A stretch of DNA of 64,000 bases from Succinispira mobilis DSM 6222 (GTDB lineage Bacteria > Bacillota > Negativicutes > Acidaminococcales > Succinispiraceae). Every line of letters starts with the position of its first letter. Positions within the stretch are counted from its first letter, which is position 1. The translations under genes and the position numbers were made by a program. Below are positions 7,704 through 16,847 of the stretch, in pieces. The notes beneath the pieces are model-generated. The model ran no database searches, was not told the DNA's origin, and worked only from the letters and a program-made list of their open reading frames with translations. The stretch lies in contig NZ_KB913028.1 in assembly GCF_000384135.1 (NCBI RefSeq), positions 1,143,351 through 1,207,350 on the forward strand, written 5' to 3'.

Positions 7704-10700
7704 ATGAAGAAAATTTTATTTTTAACTAATATAGAACGGCAAATTTGGTTTTGGCAACAAGCAGTAGCCTTGCTTGATTTAAACAAAGTTGCCACAGAAT
7801 TTAGCCAATGCCAAATTAGTGAGAGTACTCCTTGGGGAAAAGAATGGTTAGCGCTGATAGAAAAACAAGACTTAGTTTTAATAAAATGGATGGGAACTGG
7901 CTTAGATTGCAGCTTTTTAAGAAATTTGTCAGCTTTTATGCAACAAGTGAAAATTAAGCATCTTTTTTTAGTAGCTGATGCCGGTCAAGATAATTTAAGT
8001 TTGGGACTTAGCAAGGAACAGGAAAATAAAATTTATAAATACTTTAATTATGGGGGCATAAATAATTTTGAAAACTGTTTGTTATGGTTAACCAGTGAAA
8101 TCTTAGGCGAAAAACAGTTCTATTATGAACCGAAACTTTTGCCTTGGAATGGCATCTATCACTATGCAAGCGAAAATATTTATGAAGACTTAGCCAGCTA
8201 TCAAGCAAAGTACTGCAGACCCAATAGGGCTACTATTGGTTTAATCTTTTATCGGGATGAATGGATTTTAGGAGATTTATCTTATCAAACGGAAATTATT
8301 AAAGCGTTAGAAGCACGAAACTTAAATGTAATTGCTGTTTTCAGTAATGGACAAGCTAACCCCGATATTGATTCAGAAGGTTTGCGCGAGGCTTTTGCTA
8401 AATATTTTTATCAAGATACAAAACCGATTATTGACGTACTTATAAATTGTATAAAATTTTCCTTGACAACAACACGAGCTTTAGACTTAGCTGTTCTAGA
8501 AAATTTAAATGTGCCGATTTTACAAGCCTATACGTTGGCTAATAATAAGGTTGACTGGGAGAAAAGTTGTGAAGGTATGACGCCGATGGAAATCTCAATC
8601 AGTATTAGCTTGCCAGAGTTTGACGGAGTTATTCACTCCATTCCAGTGGCTACTAATGAGAGAACGGACGAAGGTCGTTCCCGTTATATATGTTTACCCG
8701 AGCGAATTGAGTTATTAGCACGTAAAGTTGAAAAATGGACAAATTTGAAGTATAAGAAGAATAGTGCTAAAAAAGTTGCTATTGTTTTTCATAATTATCC
8801 AGCTTCAAATTCTAATATTGGCAGTGCCGCTGGCTTAGACTCGCCTGAAAGTGTGCGTTTACTATTAAAAGAGTTGGCAAGACAAGGGTATGAAGTGGAC
8901 TGGATTCCAGAAAATAGTCAAGAATTTATGAAAATACTAACCGCTAATGCAACTAATGATCGCCGCTATATTTCAGAGCGACAAATTGCCGATGCATATG
9001 GTCATCTAACTACTGCAGCCTATTTAGATTTTTTCAAAAAACTTGATGAGAAAACAAAGGCGCAACTTACTCTAGATTGGCAAGAAGCGCCTGGGGATGT
9101 CTTTAATTATGACGGGCAGTTATTAATTCCTGGGACTATTAATGGAAATGTTTTTATAACAGTGCAGCCACCGCGGGGGTTTGAAGAAGATTCCGGTAAA
9201 TTAATTCATTCGCCTGACTGTGCACCAACACATCATTATATTGGGTTTTATCATTGGCTACGTGATATTTGGCAAGCTGATGCAGTTATTCATGTCGGTA
9301 CGCATGGTACCTTAGAATGGTTACCAGGTAAAGGTGCGGGTTTGTCTAAAGCTTGTTATCCAGATATCTCTATTGGAGATATGCCTAATATTTACCATTA
9401 TTGGATTACGGTGGTTGGTGAAGGGGTCCAAGCTAAACGTCGTAGTGCCGCTTGCCTAATTAGCTATTTGAGTCCACCAATGACAACTTCTGGGACTTAT
9501 GAAGAATTAGAAGAACTAGAAAAAACTTTAGATGAATATTGTCACTTTAAAATTACTCAACCTGAAAATATTGCTACTTTGCAAGATCTAGTTCGAGAAA
9601 AAGCTAGTGCGGCAAATTTAGCCGAAGAAATATTAGAAAGTGACTGTTCGCATTTCGACGATTATGTGGGGAAATTACATAGCTATGTTACGGATATAAA
9701 AAATATGCAAATGCGCTGTGGTCTACATATTTTAGGCGAAGCACCACAGTCAGATGAACTAACAGAATATATTTTTTCTTTAACGCGCCTAGAAAATGGC
9801 GATATTGCAGCTCTAACAAAAACTTTAGCTACTATTTACGGATTTGATTATTATACTTTGTTAGAAAATAGTAGTGTTATGTGTGCTAAGCGCAACAAAA
9901 CGTATGGAGTGCTTATTGACGAAATATTTTTGCTAGCGAGACGTTTTGTTGAATATTTGGCAAAACAAGAGTTTATTTTGAGAAGTTGTGAGGAAATTTT
10001 CGCTTGGCCTGAATTGAAAAACTGTAATAATTTTGCTAAATCAGAGCTGGAAAAGTTAGCTGGATATATTTGCGAGACAATTTATCCTAATTTGGTAAAA
10101 ACAAAACAGGAAATTGACAATACCTTACGGGCTTTACAGGCTGAATATATTCAACCGAGTCCAGCTGGAGCACCTAGTAGTGGCGGTGCAGATTTGTTGC
10201 CAACTGGTAGAAATTTTTACGGTGTTGACCCTAGAACCTTGCCGACACCTGCTGCTTGGGAAATAGGTAAAAATCTCTCAGAACAGGTAATAGAACGCTA
10301 TATTGTAGAGGAAGGGACTTATCCGGAGAGTGTGGGCATAATTTTGTGGGCAGGCGCAAATATGCGTAGTCATGGTCAATGCATTGCCGAATTTTTACAT
10401 TTGATGGGTGTGCGGCCAATATGGCAAAAAGGAAGTTTGCGCGTTATCGATCTAGAGGTAATTTCTTTAGACCAATTACAAAGACCGCGGGTAGATGTAA
10501 CTGGTCGGGTAAGTGGCTTATTCCGAGATAGTATGCCGGGGGCAATTAATTGGCTAGATAGAGCTGTTAAGTTAGTAGCTGATTTAGATGAGCCACTAGA
10601 AATGAACTTTATTCGTAAACACATGTTGCTGGATACGCAAGAATTAATTAATGAGGGCGTAGCTGCGGATTTAGCTTGGCAACAAGCCGGATATAGAATT

Positions 10701-11417
10701 TTTGGTGATCCACCAGGAGCCTATGGTGCAGGCGTAGGCCAACTTTTAGAGTCAAAGAACTGGACAACAATTGATGACTTAGCAAATGTATATGTCAGAT
10801 TTTCGGCACATGCTTATGGCAATGATGTCCGCGGTAGCTATCAGCCACAATTATTTAAAAAACGCATGTCCCAGTTAGATGTTACTATCAAAAATGGTGA
10901 TAATCGGGAATCACATATGCTGAACTCAGATGATTATAATGCTTATCAAGGGGGCATGATTGCTACAGTTCGTTCTTTAAGCGGCAAAAAGCCACGGTCT
11001 TATTGTGGTGATAGTACTGACCGTAGTAAAGTTGAAATGCGTAGTTTACAAGAAGAAATGAAAAGAATTTTCCGTGGTGAAGCCGTAAATCCTAAATTTA
11101 TTCAGGGTATGAAAAAACATGGATATAAAGGGGCTCAAGATATGGCTAACTACCTAGCCCATAGTTATCAATGGGATGCCACCAGTGGGATAATGGAAGA
11201 TTGGATGTATGAAAAGTATGCGGCTAAATACGCATTTGATAAAGAAATCCAAGATTGGATGCGCGATGTAAATCCTTGGGCGTTACAACGGCTAACGGAA
11301 ATATTATTAGAGGCCGAACAACGTGGCTTGTGGAACGCAAAACCAGAAACAAAGGCGGAATTGCAAAAAATTTATCTATCTTTAGAAGGAGAACTTGAGG
11401 AACGTAATGATGGATAG
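7704..11417 (+). CDS. cobN: CobN/BchH-family large chelatase subunit
   Basis: This 1237-aa protein is the size of the large, tetrapyrrole-binding subunit of ATP-driven chelatases (CobN for cobalt, BchH/ChlH for magnesium). Family motifs are clear: VGTHGTLEWLPGKGAGLS (about 533), GGADLLPTGRNFYGVDPR (about 830), then GDPPGAYGAGV and SAHAYGNDVRGSY. It starts 14 bases after cbiZ and overlaps the next gene. The partner AAA+ subunits (17635 and 18676) are in the next operon under the same B12 control. Anaerobes that insert cobalt early use CbiK/CbiX instead, so this enzyme may serve another metal, another ring or metal exchange. Metal choice cannot be read from sequence. Confidence 0.9.
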   Translation: MKKILFLTNIERQIWFWQQAVALLDLNKVATEFSQCQISESTPWGKEWLALIEKQDLVLIKWMGTGLDCSFLRNLSAFMQQVKIKHLFLVADAGQDNLSLGLSKEQENKIYKYFNYGGINNFENCLLWLTSEILGEKQFYYEPKLLPWNGIYHYASENIYEDLASYQAKYCRPNRATIGLIFYRDEWILGDLSYQTEIIKALEARNLNVIAVFSNGQANPDIDSEGLREAFAKYFYQDTKPIIDVLINCIKFSLTTTRALDLAVLENLNVPILQAYTLANNKVDWEKSCEGMTPMEISISISLPEFDGVIHSIPVATNERTDEGRSRYICLPERIELLARKVEKWTNLKYKKNSAKKVAIVFHNYPASNSNIGSAAGLDSPESVRLLLKELARQGYEVDWIPENSQEFMKILTANATNDRRYISERQIADAYGHLTTAAYLDFFKKLDEKTKAQLTLDWQEAPGDVFNYDGQLLIPGTINGNVFITVQPPRGFEEDSGKLIHSPDCAPTHHYIGFYHWLRDIWQADAVIHVGTHGTLEWLPGKGAGLSKACYPDISIGDMPNIYHYWITVVGEGVQAKRRSAACLISYLSPPMTTSGTYEELEELEKTLDEYCHFKITQPENIATLQDLVREKASAANLAEEILESDCSHFDDYVGKLHSYVTDIKNMQMRCGLHILGEAPQSDELTEYIFSLTRLENGDIAALTKTLATIYGFDYYTLLENSSVMCAKRNKTYGVLIDEIFLLARRFVEYLAKQEFILRSCEEIFAWPELKNCNNFAKSELEKLAGYICETIYPNLVKTKQEIDNTLRALQAEYIQPSPAGAPSSGGADLLPTGRNFYGVDPRTLPTPAAWEIGKNLSEQVIERYIVEEGTYPESVGIILWAGANMRSHGQCIAEFLHLMGVRPIWQKGSLRVIDLEVISLDQLQRPRVDVTGRVSGLFRDSMPGAINWLDRAVKLVADLDEPLEMNFIRKHMLLDTQELINEGVAADLAWQQAGYRIFGDPPGAYGAGVGQLLESKNWTTIDDLANVYVRFSAHAYGNDVRGSYQPQLFKKRMSQLDVTIKNGDNRESHMLNSDDYNAYQGGMIATVRSLSGKKPRSYCGDSTDRSKVEMRSLQEEMKRIFRGEAVNPKFIQGMKKHGYKGAQDMANYLAHSYQWDATSGIMEDWMYEKYAAKYAFDKEIQDWMRDVNPWALQRLTEILLEAEQRGLWNAKPETKAELQKIYLSLEGELEERNDG

Positions 11418-12423
11418 AAAACAGAAAAAATTTGTGAGATTTTTGTTTATAACTTTTTTAGCTATAATTTTAACTTTCATTTTAACTGCTTGCAAAACAA
11501 GTTCAGAGAAAGAACAAAAAGTTGCTAATTTTAACTATCAGGTGACAGATGTCCAAGGAACAGTGGTGAAGTTTGAGAAAAAACCAGAAAGAATTTTGAC
11601 TTTGGCAATGGGCACAGATGGAATTGTTTTAGGTTTAGTACCACCAACTAGATTAGTTGGCGTAAATCATCTGTTAGATGATCCTAATAGTTCTAACATC
11701 GTAGCTAAAGCGAAACAAATCCCAACTAAGATTAAAAATCCTACAGCCGAACAAATCTATGCTTTGAAGCCAGATGTAGTTATTGTCCCGAACTGGGGAA
11801 AGGCTGAGATTGTAGATAATTTACGCGATTTAGGTTTAAAGGTAGTGGTTTGTAAAGGGGCAAGTACCATCGAAGAAGTTCAAGAAAATGTACTCTTAAT
11901 TGCACGTACTTTGGGTGAGGAAGCAAAAGGGTTAAAACTTGTTGAGAAAATGAAAGCAAAATTGCAAGAAATAGATGCTAAAGTAATTAAAATTTCACCT
12001 GCACAAAGAAAAAAAGTCGTTTTGATTTCTTTGATGGCTTCATATGGCGGAATAGGTAGCTCGTTTGATGCCATTTGTACGCGGGCTGGAGTAATAAACG
12101 GTGTTGCTGAAGCGGGGATTAAAAATGGTCAAATTTTAGGTAAAGAGCGCTTGGTAGAAGTAAATCCTGATTTTTTAATTTTGCCAGTGTATAATGATCA
12201 TGGTAATTTTGATATTAATAAACATAATAATGAATTTCTCCTAGATCCGTCCTTACAAACTCTGACAGCAGTTAAAGAGCGGAAACTGTATTACCCGCGC
12301 GAAGGTTACATCTACAACGTTTCTCAAGATATAGTTTTTGGTGTCCAAGAATTAGCTTACGCCGCTTATGGAGAAAGTTTTACCCAGCCTGCTGATTGTC
12401 ATCTTTCTGTAGCGGAAGAATAA
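11407..12423 (+). CDS. btuF: BtuF-like ABC transporter substrate-binding lipoprotein
   Basis: A periplasmic binding protein of the cobalamin/haem/siderophore class. It begins with a lipoprotein signal (hydrophobic stretch and lipobox LTAC at about residue 27) and has the two-lobe helical-backbone fold pattern: PERILTLAMGTDGIVLGLV and LKPDVVIVPNW. The start at 11407 has GAGG six bases upstream and overlaps the end of the CobN-like gene by 11 bases. No permease follows it here; it probably shares BtuC (24996) and BtuD (27142). A second BtuF-like protein is encoded at 24027. Confidence 0.88.
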   Translation: MMDRKQKKFVRFLFITFLAIILTFILTACKTSSEKEQKVANFNYQVTDVQGTVVKFEKKPERILTLAMGTDGIVLGLVPPTRLVGVNHLLDDPNSSNIVAKAKQIPTKIKNPTAEQIYALKPDVVIVPNWGKAEIVDNLRDLGLKVVVCKGASTIEEVQENVLLIARTLGEEAKGLKLVEKMKAKLQEIDAKVIKISPAQRKKVVLISLMASYGGIGSSFDAICTRAGVINGVAEAGIKNGQILGKERLVEVNPDFLILPVYNDHGNFDINKHNNEFLLDPSLQTLTAVKERKLYYPREGYIYNVSQDIVFGVQELAYAAYGESFTQPADCHLSVAEE

Positions 12424-12454
12424 AAAATATGCCAGTTGCTATTGCTAGTTAAAC

Positions 12455-12485
12455 TTGACTGTATACTAGGTATATAGTTTATAAT
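12455..12485 (+). promoter_or_regulatory. Second MerR-type promoter, upstream of the NifHDK-like operon
   Basis: TTGACT (12455-12460), a 19-base spacer GTATACTAGGTATATAGTT, and TATAAT (12480-12485). The spacer matches that of the promoter at 5947 at 13 of 19 positions and is a near-palindrome with its flanks. It lies just upstream of the riboswitch leader, so the operon is probably under both MerR and B12 control. Confidence 0.72.
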
Positions 12486-12512
12486 CAAAATAATTTTGGA
12501 AAACTTAATATC

Positions 12513-12682
12513 AAGTAGGCGCCATAAGGCTTAATTGGGAAATCGGTGTAAATCCGATGCGGTCCCGCCACTGTAATGCGGTTAAATAATTTTGACAAGC
12601 TGTCTAATTAAATTAACCCTAAGTCAGCAAAACTACCTACTTTTTACCATATCCCTACGAGCGATAGGGAGGTAGGTGCAAT
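12513..12682 (+). promoter_or_regulatory. Cobalamin riboswitch upstream of the TonB receptor/NifHDK-like operon
   Basis: A very clear aptamer: AAGGCTTAATTGGGAA, GGTGTAAATCC, GCGGTCCCGCCACTGTAA, CTAAGTCAG and the hairpin CCCTACGAGCGATAGGG (12653-12669). The interval 12424-12820 holds the MerR-type promoter, this aptamer, its terminator and the ribosome site. Confidence 0.95.
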
Positions 12683-12694
12683 GTATTTGTATTG

Positions 12695-12734
12695 CTAGAC
12701 CTCTGTATCACTTAGGTGGGGGTCTAGTTTTTTT
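12695..12734 (+). terminator. Riboswitch terminator
   Basis: CTAGACC pairs with GGTCTAG around an inner ACCT/AGGT helix and is followed by seven T. It separates the aptamer from the receptor gene. Confidence 0.85.
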
Positions 12735-12820
12735 GTGTTTTTGTTGCCAGTTATGACTCTGCAAGATGAGATAAATGGGAACTTAACAAATATAAAATGA
12801 TTTCGAAAGGAAGTTTATTA

Positions 12821-14764
12821 ATGGCTTATTTAAGACGAGGTAAAATCAAATTAACGCAAGGATTATTTTTAAGTGCTCTTATTCTTAGTAGTATTTGTTC
12901 CGGTAAAGTGCAGGCGGCTGAGGTTGATCAATTAGAAACTTTTGCTCTAGATCAAATTGTGGTTACGGCAACTCGAAGCGAAAAACGTGATGTAGATGTC
13001 GCTGCTTCCACTACGATTTTGACGGCAAAAGACTTGCAAAATACAGGTGCAAGCAATATTCAAACAGCTCTTGCCAAAGTTCCAGGTCTTGCATATAAAA
13101 CTTTTGGACCAGGTGGCTCTGCATTTGGGACAATGTCCAATGAAATAACTATTCGTGGGGTTAGTAATGGTACGTTAGTTATGATTAATGGCTCGCCGAT
13201 TAATCTGCGGGGCAAATATTATTTAGATTCTATTCCTGTGGAAAATGTTGAGCGCGTAGAAATTATCAAAGGTGGCGGCGCAGTACTTTATGGTAGCGAA
13301 GCCATGGGTGGCGTAATTAACATTATTATGAAAAAAGAATTTGCAAATAGCATTACAGCTGGCGTAGGTAATTATGGACAGCAAAAATACGATTTAACGT
13401 TGAACGCAGATAAACTAAATGTCGGCTATAATTTAGAAAAATGGGGTAATGTAAACACCATTTCTAAAAATACAGACAAAGGTAATAAACACACAGATGC
13501 TACTGGTTCAGAAAAAAACAGTATTTTAATGGAATATAACTTCAATGATAAATTACAACTGATGTACAATTATTTAGAGACAGAGGCTAGCTATGATACT
13601 TGGTTTGATGGTGCTTATAAATCAGTTCCAGCAACGGGTAGTTTGCAACAAAATCGTAAATATGGCACAAAACAAAATGTTGTTCAACTAAATTATACAG
13701 ATGATAATTTTAAAGCAAAAGCTTATTATAATCAAAATAAACTTACTGCCGACGGCTTTACGAAATATGACACTTCAGGGAATTTAAAGAACACTATTTA
13801 CGATACTGATGAAAAAAATAGAACTTATGGAGTAGATTTACAAAAAAATTGGGATTTAAATACTAGAACCAAAACAATTTTAGGATTTACTTACCAAAAC
13901 GAATTTTATACAGATTACAGTACTAAAAAATATGATCGCAATAATTTAGCTTTTTACGGACAATGGGAACAAAAGTTAAGCGACTTAAATACTTTAAGCT
14001 TAAGTGCTCGTGAAACTTGGACAACTGGCGCGCCAGGAGATCAAAACTATAATAATTTTAGTGCTCAAGGCCAGTTGAGTCATAAACTAGCAGAAAATGA
14101 AAATCTTTATGCTAGTGTAGGTCAGTCCTTTATCATGCCAACTTTCGCTCAAATGTATGGCTCAAGTGATACAGCAATTCCTAATCCTGGTTTAAAAGAG
14201 CAGACTGGCGTTAATTATGAAATGGGTTGGAAAAAAATCTCTGGCGACCATAGTTGGAAAATGGCTGTTTATCACATTGACATTACAGATAATATAAGTG
14301 CGAAGTGGAATAAAACTAAAAGCAACTATACCTATAGTAATGAAGACTTTATTAATACTGGTTTAGAACTTACAGCGGATATTCATGATCAAAATGGTTG
14401 GAGCTATAATTGGGGCATAAACTTAAGTAACCCTAAAGCCAAACAAGAGGGCTCAGATTGGGATAGAAAATATGGTAAATTACAAGTAACTGGTGGCGTG
14501 ACTTATGCGAAAGATAAGTGGAGAAGCAGTTTGACAGGAAGCTATATGGGTAAACGGGTGGCAGCACCAAGTTCAGAAAAATCTAGCGCCTTAAAACCAT
14601 ACTTTTTAACTAGTTTAACCACAACTTATATTTGCGATAAAAATAGTGAAATCACTTTAAGCTTAGAAAACATTTTTGATAGAAAAGACATTTTAAATCA
14701 TTCTGGTTCAGAGTATTATGCTACACCGTTTAACTTCTTATTGAGTTACAATTATAAGTTCTAA
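12821..14764 (+). CDS. TonB-dependent outer-membrane receptor
   Basis: A receptor of about 647 aa with a signal peptide ending in KVQAAE, TonB-box-like DQIVVTATR, a plug domain (VPGLAYKTFGPGG, VEIIKGGGAVLYGSEAMGGVINIIM) and a C-terminal barrel ending in NYKF. The start at 12821 has AAAGGAAG eight bases upstream; an ATG at 12797 has none. It is first in a long operon that continues to 27095, under a cobalamin riboswitch. The ligand is probably a corrinoid or other tetrapyrrole, but this is inferred from context only. Confidence 0.92.
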   Translation: MAYLRRGKIKLTQGLFLSALILSSICSGKVQAAEVDQLETFALDQIVVTATRSEKRDVDVAASTTILTAKDLQNTGASNIQTALAKVPGLAYKTFGPGGSAFGTMSNEITIRGVSNGTLVMINGSPINLRGKYYLDSIPVENVERVEIIKGGGAVLYGSEAMGGVINIIMKKEFANSITAGVGNYGQQKYDLTLNADKLNVGYNLEKWGNVNTISKNTDKGNKHTDATGSEKNSILMEYNFNDKLQLMYNYLETEASYDTWFDGAYKSVPATGSLQQNRKYGTKQNVVQLNYTDDNFKAKAYYNQNKLTADGFTKYDTSGNLKNTIYDTDEKNRTYGVDLQKNWDLNTRTKTILGFTYQNEFYTDYSTKKYDRNNLAFYGQWEQKLSDLNTLSLSARETWTTGAPGDQNYNNFSAQGQLSHKLAENENLYASVGQSFIMPTFAQMYGSSDTAIPNPGLKEQTGVNYEMGWKKISGDHSWKMAVYHIDITDNISAKWNKTKSNYTYSNEDFINTGLELTADIHDQNGWSYNWGINLSNPKAKQEGSDWDRKYGKLQVTGGVTYAKDKWRSSLTGSYMGKRVAAPSSEKSSALKPYFLTSLTTTYICDKNSEITLSLENIFDRKDILNHSGSEYYATPFNFLLSYNYKF

Positions 14765-14813
14765 ATAAAAGTGAACAAGTTACTTAACCTAAAGAAGATT
14801 TATTAAAAAACAA

Positions 14814-14842
14814 GCTAGTATCTTAAACTTTAAGATACTAGC
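14814..14842 (+). other. Intercistronic hairpin between two receptor genes
   Basis: Fourteen bases (GCTAGTATCTTAAA) and their exact complement around one base, without a following T-tract. It is more likely an mRNA-stability or processing hairpin than a terminator. Confidence 0.65.
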
Positions 14843-14866
14843 CGTTAATAAGAGGAGCGAAGAACG

Positions 14867-16780
14867 ATGCGAAACAAGAAAAAAACCTTGCTACTAGCTG
14901 TAGCTTGTTGCAGTGTTTTTTATACAAGTCAAGTGTCTTTAGCAGCAGAAAGGCAAGAACTAGAAACTTTTGCCTTAGATCAAATTGTGGTTACGGCAAC
15001 GCGGAGCGAGAAAAAATTGGTTGATACGCCTGCAAATGTTACGGTAATTACAGCTGAGGAAATCACGCGCAAAGGTTATCAATCAGTTACGGAAGCTTTA
15101 GAAAATGTACCTGGAGCAATTGTCACTAGTAATGGTTTTGTGGGCTCAGAACAACATGTGTTATTAAATGGTGAAGAACGGGTGCTTTTTTTAGTAAATG
15201 GCCGACGGATGAACCTTGATCGTGGTGGCGGGCATGGCCGACAAGCTTTTGATTTACGTTCTTTACCGAATATAGGCGCTATTGAAAAAATTGAAGTTGT
15301 AAAAGGTGCTAGCACTACTTTATATGGAACGGATGCCGTAGGTGGGATTATTAATATTATTACCAAAAAAGGTGCGGCGCAAGTAGCAAGTTTAGATGTA
15401 AGCAGTGGTTCTTGGGGAACAGAAAATTATAAATTAGCTGTAGGTGGCAAAACTAATGCCGGCTTAGGTTACTATGTAACGTTAAAAAAATCAGAACAAG
15501 ATTATGTTAAATTTAAAAAAGTTAAAAATAATCAAGAAATTAAGTGGGCGAATACTAGTTATGAATCAACCGCAGCTACAATTCGCTTAGATAAACAATT
15601 TGATGCCGATAAAGCAGCAACTTTAACTTTTGAGCACAGTATTGCAGATGCAGGTCAGCCTTATAATCCGCCAGGTTTTTCAGGGTTCAAAGCTACAGAT
15701 ACATCCACGATTTTAGATAACAATGTGATGGCTAAATACGAATGGGGCTTAAGTGGCGATAATAAAGGTTTTGTGCAAGTATTCCGCAACCATAATGTTG
15801 GTAATACCTATAGCTCTACTAGTCACAGTACTTATACTGAAGAAAAAGATGGTTTAGCATTGCAACAAGCTTGGCAAACTAGTACAAGCAATCAAATTAT
15901 AGCGGGGTTTGATGCCAATAATTCTAAAGTAAATAACACTAGCTCTTTTGTAGAAGAAAAAGAAATTAAAACAAAAGCTTTTTATTTGCATGATACTTGG
16001 AACTTTACAGATAGCTGGCAATTAAACGCTGGGGTGCGTTATGATAAACATAATTATTTCGGACATGAAACTACAGCTAGTTTGGCTTTAAACAAAAAAT
16101 TTACTGATACTAGTAACGCTTACATTTCTTGGAATCAAATTTTCAATGCCCCTAATGGCAATGATTTATTTTATAATAGCTCTTGGGCAAAAGGTAATTT
16201 AAATCTTAAACCAGAAACTGGGGATGTAATTTCTCTAGGCTACAATGTTCAAGCATCTGCTAGTACTAACATCAGTATGAGTTATTTTAAAAGCGAAATT
16301 AAAGATGCTATAGATTGGTATGATGCAGGTACTTATTGGACCGTTAAGAATGTTAATAAACAAAAGAAAGATGGTTTCGAATTATCAGTAAATCATAAGC
16401 TTTCAGAAAAGTGGACAACTTGGGCAGCCTATTCTTATGTAAATGTTAAAAATAGTAAGTCCGATGCTCCTTTTGAACGAGATTTAACTGTTCGACCTAA
16501 TAACTATAAAATAGGTTTGCGTTACAATCAAGAAAAATTAAATATTGAACTATTAGGGCGAATTTCTTCTGGCTTAAGTAATAAGCAATATGCCGAAGAA
16601 AATTATTTAACTTTTGATTTAAGCGCTCAATATAAATTTAATAAAAACTCAAAAGCTTATTTGAAAGTATATAATCTAAATAATGTAGCTTATAGTGAAA
16701 AAGCTGGTATTGCCAATGGAGAATATAGTTTTCCAATGCCAGGTAGATCAATTTTAGTCGGCATGGAATACGCATTTTAG
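14867..16780 (+). CDS. TonB-dependent outer-membrane receptor
   Basis: A 637-aa receptor with a signal peptide ending in SLAAER, the same LETFALDQIVVTATRSEK segment as the preceding receptor, a plug (VPGAIVTSNGFVG, IEKIEVVKGASTTLYGTDAVGGIINIIT) and a barrel ending in GMEYAF. AAGAGGAGCG precedes the ATG. Apart from the N-terminal segment it differs from its neighbour, so the pair probably does not bind the same ligand in the same way. BtuB-like by context. Confidence 0.92.
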   Translation: MRNKKKTLLLAVACCSVFYTSQVSLAAERQELETFALDQIVVTATRSEKKLVDTPANVTVITAEEITRKGYQSVTEALENVPGAIVTSNGFVGSEQHVLLNGEERVLFLVNGRRMNLDRGGGHGRQAFDLRSLPNIGAIEKIEVVKGASTTLYGTDAVGGIINIITKKGAAQVASLDVSSGSWGTENYKLAVGGKTNAGLGYYVTLKKSEQDYVKFKKVKNNQEIKWANTSYESTAATIRLDKQFDADKAATLTFEHSIADAGQPYNPPGFSGFKATDTSTILDNNVMAKYEWGLSGDNKGFVQVFRNHNVGNTYSSTSHSTYTEEKDGLALQQAWQTSTSNQIIAGFDANNSKVNNTSSFVEEKEIKTKAFYLHDTWNFTDSWQLNAGVRYDKHNYFGHETTASLALNKKFTDTSNAYISWNQIFNAPNGNDLFYNSSWAKGNLNLKPETGDVISLGYNVQASASTNISMSYFKSEIKDAIDWYDAGTYWTVKNVNKQKKDGFELSVNHKLSEKWTTWAAYSYVNVKNSKSDAPFERDLTVRPNNYKIGLRYNQEKLNIELLGRISSGLSNKQYAEENYLTFDLSAQYKFNKNSKAYLKVYNLNNVAYSEKAGIANGEYSFPMPGRSILVGMEYAF

Positions 16781-16788
16781 CAAAATGG

Positions 16789-16812
16789 TGGACTGGGAGT
16801 TTTCTCAGTCCA
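16789..16812 (+). other. Intercistronic hairpin after the second receptor
   Basis: TGGACTG pairs with CAGTCCA (with GAG/CTC inside a TTTT loop) and no T-tract follows. Like the hairpin at 14814 it may protect or process the receptor part of the message and lower expression of the downstream enzyme genes. Confidence 0.55.
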
Positions 16813-16847
16813 TCTTCAATTCAAGACTTAGTAATTGGAGTTAAAAC

